A stretch of DNA of 64,000 nucleotides from RGIG4576 sp964606575 (lineage in GTDB: Bacteria > Bacteroidota > Bacteroidia > Bacteroidales > Muribaculaceae), in assembly GCA_964606575.1 (NCBI GenBank), contig CAZSHA010000004.1, positions 4,295-68,294 of the forward strand, in the 5' to 3' direction. A model generated the notes under the pieces. The model had not been told where the DNA came from. It saw only the letters and a list, made by a program, of their open reading frames with translations, and did not search any database. The position numbers were made by a program, and so were the translations under genes. Of this stretch, positions 1 through 8,500 are shown one piece after another (positions within the stretch are counted from its first letter, which is position 1; each line of letters begins with the position of its first letter).

Positions 1-242
1 CCAAGGAGGCTATAAAATATATAAAAGAGGTGGAGAAGCGTAGTCGCCGTTATTACGGAGGTTTTATCGGACCAGTGGATGCGTGGGGCAATTTTGATTT
101 TTATGTAAATCTACGTTCCCTGGAATTTGATAGCGAGCGTTATTGTATATATGTAGGAGGTGGATTGACAGCCGATTCCGATCCTGAAAAAGAGTGGCAA
201 GAAACCATCCACAAGGCAAAGACGCTACAACGATTCTTGTAA
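1..242 (+). CDS. menF: Isochorismate synthase / chorismate-binding enzyme, C-terminal fragment
   Basis: The open frame runs in from the left edge (codons start at base 3) and stops at 240-242, so only about 80 C-terminal residues are visible. They contain YGGFIGPVD, DFYVNLRS and GGGLTADSDPEKEWQET, the conserved end of chorismate-binding enzymes, where residues of the Mg2+/chorismate pocket lie. The G-F-I/L-G-P-V and Y-V-N-L-R wording fits isochorismate synthases of menaquinone synthesis best. Related anthranilate or aminodeoxychorismate synthases share the fold, so the exact substrate route is an inference. It would convert chorismate to isochorismate in the cytoplasm. The gene is last in its direction: a strong hairpin follows and the next gene is on the other strand. 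Confidence 0.75.
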   Translation, partial: KEAIKYIKEVEKRSRRYYGGFIGPVDAWGNFDFYVNLRSLEFDSERYCIYVGGGLTADSDPEKEWQETIHKAKTLQRFL

Positions 243-274
243 ATGTTCCCACATAATGTGAACGTTGCATACGG

Positions 275-309
275 TAACAAAAAAGCACTTGAAAAGTGCT
301 TTTTTGTTA
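275..309. terminator. Bidirectional intrinsic terminator between menF and prfC
   Basis: A perfect 16-bp inverted repeat (275-290 with 294-309) has a 3-nt loop. Its arms begin and end in A/T runs, so it can end transcription from both sides. The prfC stop codon (307-309) lies inside the right arm. Confidence 0.85.
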
Positions 310-1887
310 AAACTCGCTAGTGAAGTGGAAGCGGATTTTGGGAAAGTCGGATTGAGCCATTTGCAACACATAGCCCGAATCGGCTAGGAATACGTCACGC
401 CCTTCCTTATCGATAGCCATATATTGATATTTACGCTTCTTGAAAGCTTCAAGTGCTTCCTTATCGTCGCTTTCTATCCAACATGCTTTATATAGGTGAA
501 TAGGTTCCCATCTACATTGTGCTCCATATTCATGTAACAAGCGGTATTGAATGACCTCAAATTGCAACTGACCAACTGTTCCTATAATCTTACGTCCGTT
601 GAACTGGTTGACGAATAGCTGAGCTACACCCTCGTCCATAAGCTGTTCTATACCTTTGTTTAGTTGCTTGGTTTTCATAGGGTCAGTATTTTCGATGTAT
701 TTGAACATCTCAGGCGAGAAACTTGGTAATCCCTTGAAATGCAACTCTTCACCTTCGGTGAGCGTATCTCCGATTTTAAAGTTGCCGTTGTCTGGAATAC
801 CAACAATATCGCCAGGATATGCCTCGTCTACAATATCTTTCTTTTGTGCCATGAATGCTGTAGGTGCGGCAAACTTCAATATTTTGCCGTGACGAACATG
901 TTTATATGGTGCGTTACGTTGGAAAACACCAGAACATATCTTGACGAAAGCTATACAACTGCGGTGGTTGGGATCCATATTGGCATGAATCTTGAAAACG
1001 AATCCTGTGAATCCCTCTTCTTGTGGTTTCACCTCGCGCTCAACAGCCTGCACAGGTCGAGGCGATGGTGCTATACGAACGAAACAATCTAGCAACTCTT
1101 TAACACCAAAGGTGTTGAGGGCGGAACCGAAGAATACTGGAGCAACTTTACCTTCTAAGTAGTCTTGCACGTTAAATTCTGGATAAACGCCTTCGATAAG
1201 TTCTATATCGTCACGTAGTTTTGCGGCATCTTGCTCACCAACGGTCTGATCTATAACGAGGTCGTTGATGTCGTTTATTTCCACACGTTCGGTAACTTTC
1301 TGCTTATCGGGTGTGAAAAGATCAAGACCGCCTTCATAGATGTTGTAAACGCCCTTGAAATGAAGTCCTATGTTGATAGGCCAGCTAAGAGGGCGAACAT
1401 TAATTTGCAGCTCGCTTTCAAGTTCGTCAAGAATGTCAAACGGGTCACGTCCTTCACGGTCGAGTTTGTTGACAAAGATGATAACAGGAGTTTTACGCAT
1501 GCGGCACACTTCCATAAGACGGCGTGTCTGTTGCTCTACACCTTTTGCAACGTCAACAACGATAATAACGCTATCCACTGCGGTCAATGTTCGGAAAGTG
1601 TCTTCGGCGAAGTCTTGGTGACCAGGAGTGTCAAGAATATTGATTTTATAGTCGCCATAGTTGAAACCCATTACAGAAGTAGCGACAGAGATACCACGTT
1701 GTTTCTCGATTTCCATCCAGTCGGAAGTTGCAGTTTTCTTAATCTTATTTGATTTTACAGCACCAGCCACGTGTATAGCACCACCGAAAAGCAATAATTT
1801 TTCGGTGAGAGTAGTTTTACCCGCATCGGGGTGAGATATAATTGCAAACGTTCTTCGTTTATCTATTTCAGATGTTAAATTAGCCAC
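307..1887 (-). CDS. prfC: Peptide chain release factor 3
   Basis: Translational GTPase of 526 aa, the usual RF3 length. It removes RF1/RF2 from the ribosome after peptide release. The GTP-binding motifs are in order: G1 HPDAGKTT at residues 19-26, the G2 region with RGISV, G3 DTPGHQDF and G4 NKLDRE. The EF-Tu-like domain II and an RF3-type C-terminal domain (TVGQLQFEV, then YRLLHEYG) follow. The start places MANLTSEIDKRRTFAIISHP directly before G1, as in other RF3 proteins. It is the last gene of the crp-DUF4924-rfbD-prfC run, 24 nt after rfbD. Its stop codon lies inside the terminator shared with menF. Confidence 0.97.
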   Translation of the reverse strand: MANLTSEIDKRRTFAIISHPDAGKTTLTEKLLLFGGAIHVAGAVKSNKIKKTATSDWMEIEKQRGISVATSVMGFNYGDYKINILDTPGHQDFAEDTFRTLTAVDSVIIVVDVAKGVEQQTRRLMEVCRMRKTPVIIFVNKLDREGRDPFDILDELESELQINVRPLSWPINIGLHFKGVYNIYEGGLDLFTPDKQKVTERVEINDINDLVIDQTVGEQDAAKLRDDIELIEGVYPEFNVQDYLEGKVAPVFFGSALNTFGVKELLDCFVRIAPSPRPVQAVEREVKPQEEGFTGFVFKIHANMDPNHRSCIAFVKICSGVFQRNAPYKHVRHGKILKFAAPTAFMAQKKDIVDEAYPGDIVGIPDNGNFKIGDTLTEGEELHFKGLPSFSPEMFKYIENTDPMKTKQLNKGIEQLMDEGVAQLFVNQFNGRKIIGTVGQLQFEVIQYRLLHEYGAQCRWEPIHLYKACWIESDDKEALEAFKKRKYQYMAIDKEGRDVFLADSGYVLQMAQSDFPKIRFHFTSEF

Positions 1888-1911
1888 TATAGTATATGTT
1901 TATATTGTTTC

Positions 1912-2784
1912 TTAATCTATTTCGTTTAATTCTTTTAAGCATTTTTCAAGGCTGTCTACCCAGAAAGGAATAGTTATACCTAAAGTTTTCTTGATTTTTG
2001 ATTTGTCAAGAACCGAAAAAGAAGGGCGGTGTGCTTTAGCTGGATATTCTGAACTTCTTATTGGACTTACTGAACATGTGGAAATATTAGCCAACTTGTG
2101 TATCATTTTAGTGAAATCATACCATGAACATGCTCCTTCATTAGAAAAATGGTAGATGCCAGAACTCCAATCATCTTTTTTGAGTAGGACAAGAATTGCA
2201 TCTGCCAAATCGCCAGCATAGGTGGGTGTACCTATTTGGTCGGCGACGACATTAAGGCTATCTCTGCTTTTGCCTAAATTGAGCATGGTCTTAACAAAAT
2301 TGTTTCCAAAGGATGAATATAGCCAAGCCGTGCGTATGATGACATGGTCGTTAGGCAAAATTAGAGCAAGAGATTGCTCACCTGCTAATTTAGTGCTTCC
2401 ATATACTGATTGCGGACAGGTCTTGTCGGTTTCTTTATAAGGGGTACAACTAGTGCCGTCAAACACGTAATCGGTAGAGATATGCACTACTTTTGCACCA
2501 TTCTGTGCTGCCGCCTTCGCTATGTTTTCAACGGCTATATGATTTAGTTTGTCACATAGTTGCTCGTCTTCTTCAGCCTTATCTACAGCGGTATATGCGG
2601 CACAATTGACTATAGTGTCGATGTCGTTTACGGCAATAAAAGTGTTCAAAGTATCTACGTCGGTAATGTCAAGTTCGTTCACATCGGTATAGAACACATT
2701 GAACTGCAAAGCCTCTTTCATCGCCTTACGCATCTCGTTGCCAAGTTGCCCATTAGCTCCTGTTATAAGAATGTTTTTAGCCAT
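1912..2784 (-). CDS. rfbD: dTDP-4-dehydrorhamnose reductase
   Basis: Extended short-chain reductase of 290 aa that makes the last step of dTDP-L-rhamnose synthesis, for surface polysaccharides. The Rossmann nucleotide motif GANGQLG is at residues 9-15. The catalytic pair is Tyr128 and Lys132 (YGSTK), preceded by the family motif HISTDYVFDG. It stands without rfbA, rfbB or rfbC here, sandwiched between DUF4924 (8 nt upstream) and prfC (24 nt downstream). It is therefore co-transcribed with the Crp-family regulator. The remaining rhamnose genes must be elsewhere. Confidence 0.95.
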   Translation of the reverse strand: MAKNILITGANGQLGNEMRKAMKEALQFNVFYTDVNELDITDVDTLNTFIAVNDIDTIVNCAAYTAVDKAEEDEQLCDKLNHIAVENIAKAAAQNGAKVVHISTDYVFDGTSCTPYKETDKTCPQSVYGSTKLAGEQSLALILPNDHVIIRTAWLYSSFGNNFVKTMLNLGKSRDSLNVVADQIGTPTYAGDLADAILVLLKKDDWSSGIYHFSNEGACSWYDFTKMIHKLANISTCSVSPIRSSEYPAKAHRPSFSVLDKSKIKKTLGITIPFWVDSLEKCLKELNEID

Positions 2785-2792
2785 AGTGATGA

Positions 2793-3353
2793 TTAGAATT
2801 CGTTATTATCGTCTTCAAAAATGGGATGTTCTTCATTCTTTTTATATAGCGATGAAAGCAGTGACAAGAAACTTGATATTTGCGTTATAGCTTGCATAGT
2901 GCTTTCGCTCACTTCTCTGCCTTGAAGCCTAAGCATGAGCATGCCATATAGTGCGTTGAAGCATGTTTCAAGTTCGCCTGCTTTGTTTTCGCCTGCTTTT
3001 GCCCTCAATTCCACGATATATGGTAAGGTCTTGTAAAAAACGGCTCCATATTCGGGAAATTTAGGCGATTTCAATAGCTCTTGATGAAGATCGGCAAGGC
3101 GGATAATAACGTTCTTGTTTATTTGAAGATGTCCCGACTGGCGTACATTTTCCAGTTCCATCATTTTGATGAGCGACTCATACCAGTATTTAATCTCGTT
3201 GCGTTGTTTTTCATCAACATTGTATTTCGAGATTAGATTCTGATTGATGAGGTCAATATCTAGCTTGTTAGCCCTGATAATATCTTCGATTTGCCACATG
3301 TATAGCAAATATTCGGCAATATTCTCCTTTCGTTTTAGTTGTGCTATAATCAT
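2793..3353 (-). CDS. DUF4924 family protein
   Basis: A 186-aa soluble, mostly helical and charged protein of the Bacteroidetes-restricted DUF4924 family, which I recognise by its opening (MIIAQLKRKENIAEYLLYMWQ) and overall layout. There is no signal peptide, membrane segment or recognisable catalytic motif. The C-terminus is acidic. It lies 9 nt after the Crp-family regulator and 8 nt before rfbD, so it is part of one operon. The family has no known function that I can state. Confidence 0.8.
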   Translation of the reverse strand: MIIAQLKRKENIAEYLLYMWQIEDIIRANKLDIDLINQNLISKYNVDEKQRNEIKYWYESLIKMMELENVRQSGHLQINKNVIIRLADLHQELLKSPKFPEYGAVFYKTLPYIVELRAKAGENKAGELETCFNALYGMLMLRLQGREVSESTMQAITQISSFLSLLSSLYKKNEEHPIFEDDNNEF

Positions 3354-3362
3354 AATTCTGAT

Positions 3363-4064
3363 TTATCCGAATTTGCTTATTTTGCGTAGCATGTTCTCGT
3401 TGATTATTTTGATGCGTCGACCGTCGACTGTTATTAGTTTCTCGGTGACAAATGTAGATAGAGTGCGAATTGCATTTGAGGTGGTCATGTTTGACAAGTT
3501 TGCAATATCCTCACGAGCCATATATATTTTGATTGTCTGTTCGTCTTCCTCGTATCCGTAATTGTCTACTAGCAGTAGTAACGCTTCGGCTAAGCGGCCA
3601 CGGATGTGCTTTTGGGTTAAGTTTACGATTTTTGTGTCAGATCCTCCCAAGTGGCGTGATAGCTCATGTATAAAGAACCATGCTAAAGAGCGGTTTCCGT
3701 CAATAAGTTCGGCGACTATTGACATAGGGATAGCTCCTAATGTGGACGGTTCGAAAGCACTAATGCTTGATACATAGCACTCATTTGCGAAGTAGGCACG
3801 ATAACCAATATATTGGATGGGGCGGTATACACGCAAGATTTGTTGTCTTCCGCCGATACCGTCTTTAAACATTTTCACTTTTCCGCTTAGTAGGCACCAT
3901 AAATATTCAGGTTCGTCACCTTCGGCATATATTATCTGATTACGCTTGAAATTATGTATCACAAAGTTATCGGTAATCTTTCTTTTCTCGTCGGGAGTAA
4001 GCAGTACCCAGATGTCGTTTAAACCTTCACTTAATATCTTCTCAAGAGAACTTTTATTTAACAT
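3363..4064 (-). CDS. Crp/Fnr family transcriptional regulator
   Basis: A 233-aa DNA-binding regulator. The N-terminal cyclic-nucleotide-binding-like barrel spans about residues 30-125 (with YAEGDEPEYLWCLLSGKVKMF). A dimerisation helix follows, then a C-terminal winged helix-turn-helix at about 170-215 (MAREDIANLSNMTTSNAIRT). There is no Fnr-type N-terminal cysteine cluster, so it is unlikely to sense oxygen through a 4Fe-4S centre. The ligand is unknown. It is the first gene of the operon ending in prfC. A minus-strand promoter (4122-4092) lies about 30 nt upstream of the start. Confidence 0.9.
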   Translation of the reverse strand: MLNKSSLEKILSEGLNDIWVLLTPDEKRKITDNFVIHNFKRNQIIYAEGDEPEYLWCLLSGKVKMFKDGIGGRQQILRVYRPIQYIGYRAYFANECYVSSISAFEPSTLGAIPMSIVAELIDGNRSLAWFFIHELSRHLGGSDTKIVNLTQKHIRGRLAEALLLLVDNYGYEEDEQTIKIYMAREDIANLSNMTTSNAIRTLSTFVTEKLITVDGRRIKIINENMLRKISKFG

Positions 4065-4091
4065 GATTATAAAACTATGTTATAAAACGTA

Positions 4092-4122
4092 CAAAATTAC
4101 ACAATTATCTAATAATCAGCAA
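4092..4122 (-). promoter_or_regulatory. Bacteroidetes-type promoter for the Crp-family operon
   Basis: On the minus strand a TTG (4122-4120) is followed after 20 nt by TAATTTTG (4099-4092), close to the TTTG-N19-TANNTTTG consensus. The -7 box sits 28 nt before the Crp gene start. Confidence 0.6.
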
Positions 4123-4123
4123 T

Positions 4124-4158
4124 AAAAAAGCGGAACTTTTATTAAAAATTCCACTTTT
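4124..4158 (-). terminator. Terminator after the porin gene
   Basis: Reading the minus strand, AAAAGTGGAA pairs with TTCCGCTTTT (one G-T pair) across a short AT-rich loop and is followed by a T run. It sits just past the porin stop codon and upstream of the crp promoter. Confidence 0.75.
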
Positions 4159-4203
4159 ATGCTGTTTTGTGAGATGAAATGTGAGTTTGTAATAGTTTGT
4201 CTG

Positions 4204-5493
4204 TCAAAGTGATACCGAGAACATAGCCATTATTCTGTTGTCATGGTGTTGTGTCTTGTCAAAATTAACTCGTCTGCCCCAAAGGTATTCTAGCCCAGTT
4301 TGTATATATTTGTTTGGCGACCATATAAGATTACCCACAATATATTGACCGTATTTATATTGGTCATCATAGGATGTAGTTCCACCTTCATAGCTGTTTA
4401 CGTAGTTGCGAAGTTGGCTGTAGATGGCAGTGCAGAATAGTTTTTTCGAGAAATTGTATTGAATAGCTCCGAAAGCCGCCCATGATTTTGCGGTTGTCAG
4501 TTTGCCTTGTGTGCTGTTGTCGGGAGTTAGGTCTATACCTTGATTTATATTGTCTTGGATGTAGCTAGCCATGCCGTTGCCATATTTGCCCATGTAATAG
4601 AGTGTGAACCTGTCGTGCTGTGTAATACCACTTAGTTTGATGCCCCAACCAAAAACGTTTTCATTCTTGTTCAGCATGTTATTTCTGTAGGTCATATTTC
4701 TTAAAATTGAGCTTAGGCGAATATGTGAGTTCCCATTCCAGCGATATTGCAAATATAGGGGTAAATCAGGTATTCGTTGTGTGGTCGTAGATGTTTCACG
4801 ATTGGTGGTGAAACTAGACATAGGTAGTTCTAAGCCTGCGCCTACCTTGATGTTAGGCGACAGGAATTGTTCGTACTGTGCCACGGTATTGGAGAAAGTA
4901 GCAGTGCTGTTAGGTGACTGGGCATCAATAGTGTAAGGCACTGCTGTCTGGTCGCAGAATAGCGTAGCAGTGTAGCCCACAGTAAAGCCGTGATATTTGA
5001 CGTAAGCATGGTTGATGTTTACTCCATAGTTATTGCCGTTAAAAATAAGTGCTACGTATATACCAAGCTGATTTTCGGTATTGGGAAGTCCCACAAAGTT
5101 AAACGACAGGCGACTGCGTTGGACTGTAAAGTCGAATTTGCCGCCACTACCTATAGGAGCTTGCCGTAATTCTGACGGGATGAACAGTGCTGGCGACATT
5201 AACGGATTTCCCCAATCGAAATTCATTGTCGATTTGAATTGTGCGCCTATAGAAAGATAAAACTTGTTTTCACTGCCAATAATGCTGAATTTAGGTAAGT
5301 CACGGCTGTGCGGTGTGGCGGGAGCGTTACCGATAAGCGTGTTGTAAACGTTAGAACTATAGCCTTTCAGTGTGTCACCCACAATAAAATCAATAGATTG
5401 GTCGGTGGGCGTGGTAGGGTGCACCTCAATCAGTTCATCAGCAACCGCTGTAGCTGTTGCGATTGCAAGTGATATAAATAAAGCGATTCTCAT
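4204..5493 (-). CDS. DcaP-like outer membrane porin
   Basis: About 429 aa from the ATG at 5493. The open frame continues 33 codons further upstream, but this start gives a clean signal peptide (MRIALFISLAIATATAVA), so I prefer it. The mature part is rich in alternating beta strands with aromatic ends and finishes in an aromatic-containing strand (IMAMFSVSL), as expected of an outer membrane barrel. The RSRLSFNFVG, HAYVKYHGFTVGYTATLFCD and NIKVGAGLELP segments resemble the DcaP-like/porin-like family of Bacteroidetes. It would let small solutes, perhaps anions or dicarboxylates, across the outer membrane, but the substrate cannot be read from sequence. It follows prs with a terminator between them, so it probably has its own promoter. 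Confidence 0.7.
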   Translation of the reverse strand: MRIALFISLAIATATAVADELIEVHPTTPTDQSIDFIVGDTLKGYSSNVYNTLIGNAPATPHSRDLPKFSIIGSENKFYLSIGAQFKSTMNFDWGNPLMSPALFIPSELRQAPIGSGGKFDFTVQRSRLSFNFVGLPNTENQLGIYVALIFNGNNYGVNINHAYVKYHGFTVGYTATLFCDQTAVPYTIDAQSPNSTATFSNTVAQYEQFLSPNIKVGAGLELPMSSFTTNRETSTTTQRIPDLPLYLQYRWNGNSHIRLSSILRNMTYRNNMLNKNENVFGWGIKLSGITQHDRFTLYYMGKYGNGMASYIQDNINQGIDLTPDNSTQGKLTTAKSWAAFGAIQYNFSKKLFCTAIYSQLRNYVNSYEGGTTSYDDQYKYGQYIVGNLIWSPNKYIQTGLEYLWGRRVNFDKTQHHDNRIMAMFSVSL

Positions 5494-5552
5494 ATATAAT
5501 AAAGTTTTTATAGATATAACATTATTAGATTGAAGGTGTTCAGAGAACGCAT

Positions 5553-5585
5553 AAAAAAGCGGCTCTGCTAAAAAAGCAAAGCCGC
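5553..5585 (-). terminator. Terminator after prs
   Basis: A 10-bp stem with one mismatch (5559-5568 with 5576-5585) has a 7-nt loop. On the minus strand it is followed by six T (complement of 5553-5558). It separates prs from the porin gene. Confidence 0.85.
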
Positions 5586-5608
5586 AAAACACAAAATGAA
5601 AAAATCAA

Positions 5609-6550
5609 TTATTTAATTAGGTATTGTGAACTTATTGATTCGTAATTGTGTACACGACGTATTGTGTCGGCAAATAGAGGAGCTACGCTTAGGATGTGTG
5701 CTTTAGTGCATCCTTTAGTATATGGTATACTATTGGTGAAAATCATTTCAGTCAATGGGCTGTTTTGCACGCGCTCTGAAGCTGGATCGCTCATGATTGC
5801 GTGAGATGCCAACGCTCTTACCGAGCGAGCTCCGTTGTCAATCATTAATTGTGCCGCCTTACATATAGTTCCTGCGGTATCTACCATGTCGTCAACAATA
5901 ATAACGTCCTTGTCCTTCACGTCGCCTATGATTGTCATTGTTTCAACCACGTTGGCTTTTGCACGTTGCTTATGGCAAAGCACAAGCGGGGTATTTAGAT
6001 ATTTTGCGTATGAATTGGCACGCTTTGCACCTCCTACATCAGGAGAAGCTATTACCAAGTCTTTCAACTTCAAAGATTGGATGTAAGGAATGAAGCATGA
6101 TGAGGCATACAAGTGGTCAACTGGGACGTTGAAGAATCCTTGTATCTGGTCGGCGTGCAAATCCATAGTGATTAGACGGTCTATACCAGCAGCACTCAAC
6201 AAGTCCGCTACAAGTTTAGCTGCGATAGATACACGTGGCTTGTCTTTGCGGTCTTGTCTAGCCCAACCGAAATAAGGCATAACTGCGATGACTGATTTTG
6301 CTGAAGCACGTTTTGCCGCATCAATCATTAGCAATAGTTCCATTAGGTTGTCGCTGTTAGGGAATGTTGATTGAACCAAGTAAACTTCACAACCACGGAT
6401 AGATTCTTCAAAACATACCTCAAATTCGCCGTCAGCGAAATACTGGATGTTCATTTTTCCTAGTTCTATACCTAGTTCGTTACAAATTTCTTCAGCCATG
6501 TAGCGTGATCTTGTACCGCTGAATACTTTGATAGTAGATGAATTACTCAT
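5609..6550 (-). CDS. prs: Ribose-phosphate pyrophosphokinase
   Basis: Makes PRPP from ribose 5-phosphate and ATP for nucleotide, histidine and NAD synthesis in the cytoplasm. From the ATG at 6550 the protein has 313 aa, the normal family length. The alternative ATG at 6571 would lie only about 10 nt from the predicted transcription start. Visible landmarks are FSGTRSR near the N-terminus, YFGWARQDRK (ATP-binding flexible region), TMDLHADQIQGFF, and the PRPP loop DDMVDTAGT at residues 220-228. The gene stands alone with its own -7 box (6588-6595) and terminator. Confidence 0.96.
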   Translation of the reverse strand: MSNSSTIKVFSGTRSRYMAEEICNELGIELGKMNIQYFADGEFEVCFEESIRGCEVYLVQSTFPNSDNLMELLLMIDAAKRASAKSVIAVMPYFGWARQDRKDKPRVSIAAKLVADLLSAAGIDRLITMDLHADQIQGFFNVPVDHLYASSCFIPYIQSLKLKDLVIASPDVGGAKRANSYAKYLNTPLVLCHKQRAKANVVETMTIIGDVKDKDVIIVDDMVDTAGTICKAAQLMIDNGARSVRALASHAIMSDPASERVQNSPLTEMIFTNSIPYTKGCTKAHILSVAPLFADTIRRVHNYESISSQYLIK

Positions 6551-6587
6551 AATATGATATTGTTGGGACAATTTTTATATTTTTCTG

Positions 6588-6595
6588 CAAATTTA
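6588..6595 (-). promoter_or_regulatory. -7 promoter box for prs
   Basis: The minus strand reads TAAATTTG, matching TANNTTTG, 37 nt upstream of the chosen prs start. No convincing -33 element is visible. Confidence 0.5.
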
Positions 6596-6619
6596 GCACA
6601 TTTGATTGATTGCTCTAAC

Positions 6620-8323
6620 TTAAATCTGTTTTTTTTCATTGTTTTTGCCTTTTTTGCCTTTGAACTTCCAAATTACGGCATTATAAGGCTCGATAGTGAC
6701 ATGTACAGGATTGTTTACGCATAATGTGAACTTCTCTTTAGCCCCTTTAAGCAATTCTTTTCCGGTGTAATTGCCCTGATTTATTTTCAATAAATCGAAT
6801 GCGTGAGAAGGTATGTTCACGTTTATGTCGGCTGTTTCGTTGCCGAAATTTACAGCAACCAGTAACGTTTCATCTTCGTGATGTCGTAGATATACGTAGT
6901 GACGATGTGGATTCAGGTTGCCATAGTTGACGTACATCAAATCGAACAGGCTGCCTTCGCTTATTGCTTTCTCCTTGTTGCACAATGTGAGAATGTGCTT
7001 ATAAAGATTGCGTAGTTCTACTTCTTCTTGGGTGAGCAGTTTAGTGTTGCATTTACCGTTGTTGTACCATCTGTTGACCGTAGGGATACTCCAATAATCA
7101 AAAATGGTTGTTCGTCCGTCGTGTCCGCTGAAACCTTCGGCATCAGCTCCTTTTTCTCCGAGTTCTTGACCTTGATATATCATCATAGGTGCTCGGCTTA
7201 TTGTTGAACTGACTATTAGTGAAGGGATTACTTTTGTTGCATCTCCGGCATATTGCTCTGAAGCAAACCGTTGCTCGTCATGATTTTCCAAAAAGTTTAG
7301 CATGTGGTCGTTGATTCCTTCCACCGTTTGCCAACAATTGGTAATACAAGCGGCTGATATATTGCAGCATTGAACGCCTCTCAATGTATCGTATAATGAA
7401 ACTTTGTCGTAAAGATAATCGAATTTGCCATTGTAAATGTAGTCACGGTAGATACCCACATCGTATATTTCGGCAATAAATTTTATATCGGGATATTTTT
7501 CTTTTACTAGTGAAATGGCCCATCCCCAAAATTCGACAGGAACCATAAACACCATGTCACAACGGAAGGCATCTATACCTTTTGATGCCCAGAAACGCAA
7601 GATGTTGACCATCTTGAACCAAGTATCGGGAATTGGGTCGAAATGTCTAGAACCGTTGCCGTAGTCCACTCCATAATTCAATTTTACTGTTTCATACCAG
7701 TCGTTTTGTGACGGGAATGCTGAGAAACAATCGTTTCCAGTAGCTTTTGCTGGGAACTCAAAATAAGCATCTTTTCCGCTGCCTAAATCAAATTGTGGGT
7801 GGAACACTTGACGTGTTATATAATAGAAATTATTGTTTGGGGCAAACATCATGTTAGGATTGTCACCTACACCTAAATCTTCAATGCCAGCAGGTTTCAC
7901 ATCTGAATGATATTGGCGTGCCACATGATTGGGGACGAAGTCTATAACGACTTTCATTCCATTATCGTGGGTTCGTTTTACCAGCTCCTCAAATTCTTTC
8001 ATTCGGTTAGGTACATCTTCTGCAATATCAGGGTCTATGTCGTAATAGTCTTTGATTGCGTAAGGTGAGCCAGCATTACCTTTGACAACGTGTGGATTGT
8101 CTGGGGTGATTCCGTAGGCTGAATAATCGGTTTTTGTGGCGTGTTCTATAATACCTGTGAACCAAATATGTGTCACTCCAAGTTCTTGTATAGATTTCAG
8201 AACCTTATCGGTGATTTTGTTCATCTTGCCTACGCCATTTTGCTCTATAGTGCCGTTAGGCACGCAAGATGTGCATGTGTTTGTATATAATCTAGGAAAT
8301 AATTGGTATATAATGGGTTTCAT
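6620..8323 (-). CDS. Alpha-amylase family glycoside hydrolase (GH13)
   Basis: A 567-aa protein with all four GH13 conserved regions: DFVPNH at 128-133, FRCD with nucleophile Asp256, AEIYD with acid/base Glu285, and ENHD with Asp349. A C-terminal beta domain follows from about residue 470. There is no signal peptide or lipobox, so it should act in the cytoplasm. It probably works on glycogen-like or imported alpha-glucans or maltodextrins, as hydrolase or transglycosylase. The N-terminus carries several Cys (CTSC) unlike secreted amylases. The lysine-rich tail is probably disordered. It is a single gene with a very good promoter just upstream. The exact specificity is not deducible. Confidence 0.9.
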   Translation of the reverse strand: MKPIIYQLFPRLYTNTCTSCVPNGTIEQNGVGKMNKITDKVLKSIQELGVTHIWFTGIIEHATKTDYSAYGITPDNPHVVKGNAGSPYAIKDYYDIDPDIAEDVPNRMKEFEELVKRTHDNGMKVVIDFVPNHVARQYHSDVKPAGIEDLGVGDNPNMMFAPNNNFYYITRQVFHPQFDLGSGKDAYFEFPAKATGNDCFSAFPSQNDWYETVKLNYGVDYGNGSRHFDPIPDTWFKMVNILRFWASKGIDAFRCDMVFMVPVEFWGWAISLVKEKYPDIKFIAEIYDVGIYRDYIYNGKFDYLYDKVSLYDTLRGVQCCNISAACITNCWQTVEGINDHMLNFLENHDEQRFASEQYAGDATKVIPSLIVSSTISRAPMMIYQGQELGEKGADAEGFSGHDGRTTIFDYWSIPTVNRWYNNGKCNTKLLTQEEVELRNLYKHILTLCNKEKAISEGSLFDLMYVNYGNLNPHRHYVYLRHHEDETLLVAVNFGNETADINVNIPSHAFDLLKINQGNYTGKELLKGAKEKFTLCVNNPVHVTIEPYNAVIWKFKGKKGKNNEKKQI

Positions 8324-8355
8324 ATATGAAAACTCAATGTTGTTTTAATTTAAGT

Positions 8356-8386
8356 CAAAAGTAATATATTTCTGTGAAACCGCAAA
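8356..8386 (-). promoter_or_regulatory. Consensus Bacteroidetes promoter for the GH13 gene
   Basis: The minus strand carries TTTG (8386-8383), exactly 19 nt, then TACTTTTG (8363-8356). This is a full match to TTTG-N19-TANNTTTG, 33 nt before the start codon. Confidence 0.75.
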
Positions 8387-8468
8387 ATTTGTGGATGATG
8401 CGATGCTGCCATAAGGCGAATAGATAAAAGAAAATGTGGGATGTTAAGGCTTTTTTGCAAAATCTTGC

Positions 8469-8476
8469 TATCTTTG
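8469..8476 (+). promoter_or_regulatory. -7 promoter box for the Sua5/YrdC gene
   Basis: TATCTTTG lies 25 nt before the ATG at 8501. It also argues against the upstream in-frame start at 8441, which would precede the transcript. A -33 box is not clear. Confidence 0.5.
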
Positions 8477-8500
8477 TTTTTCAAACAATTTTATGGTTGT

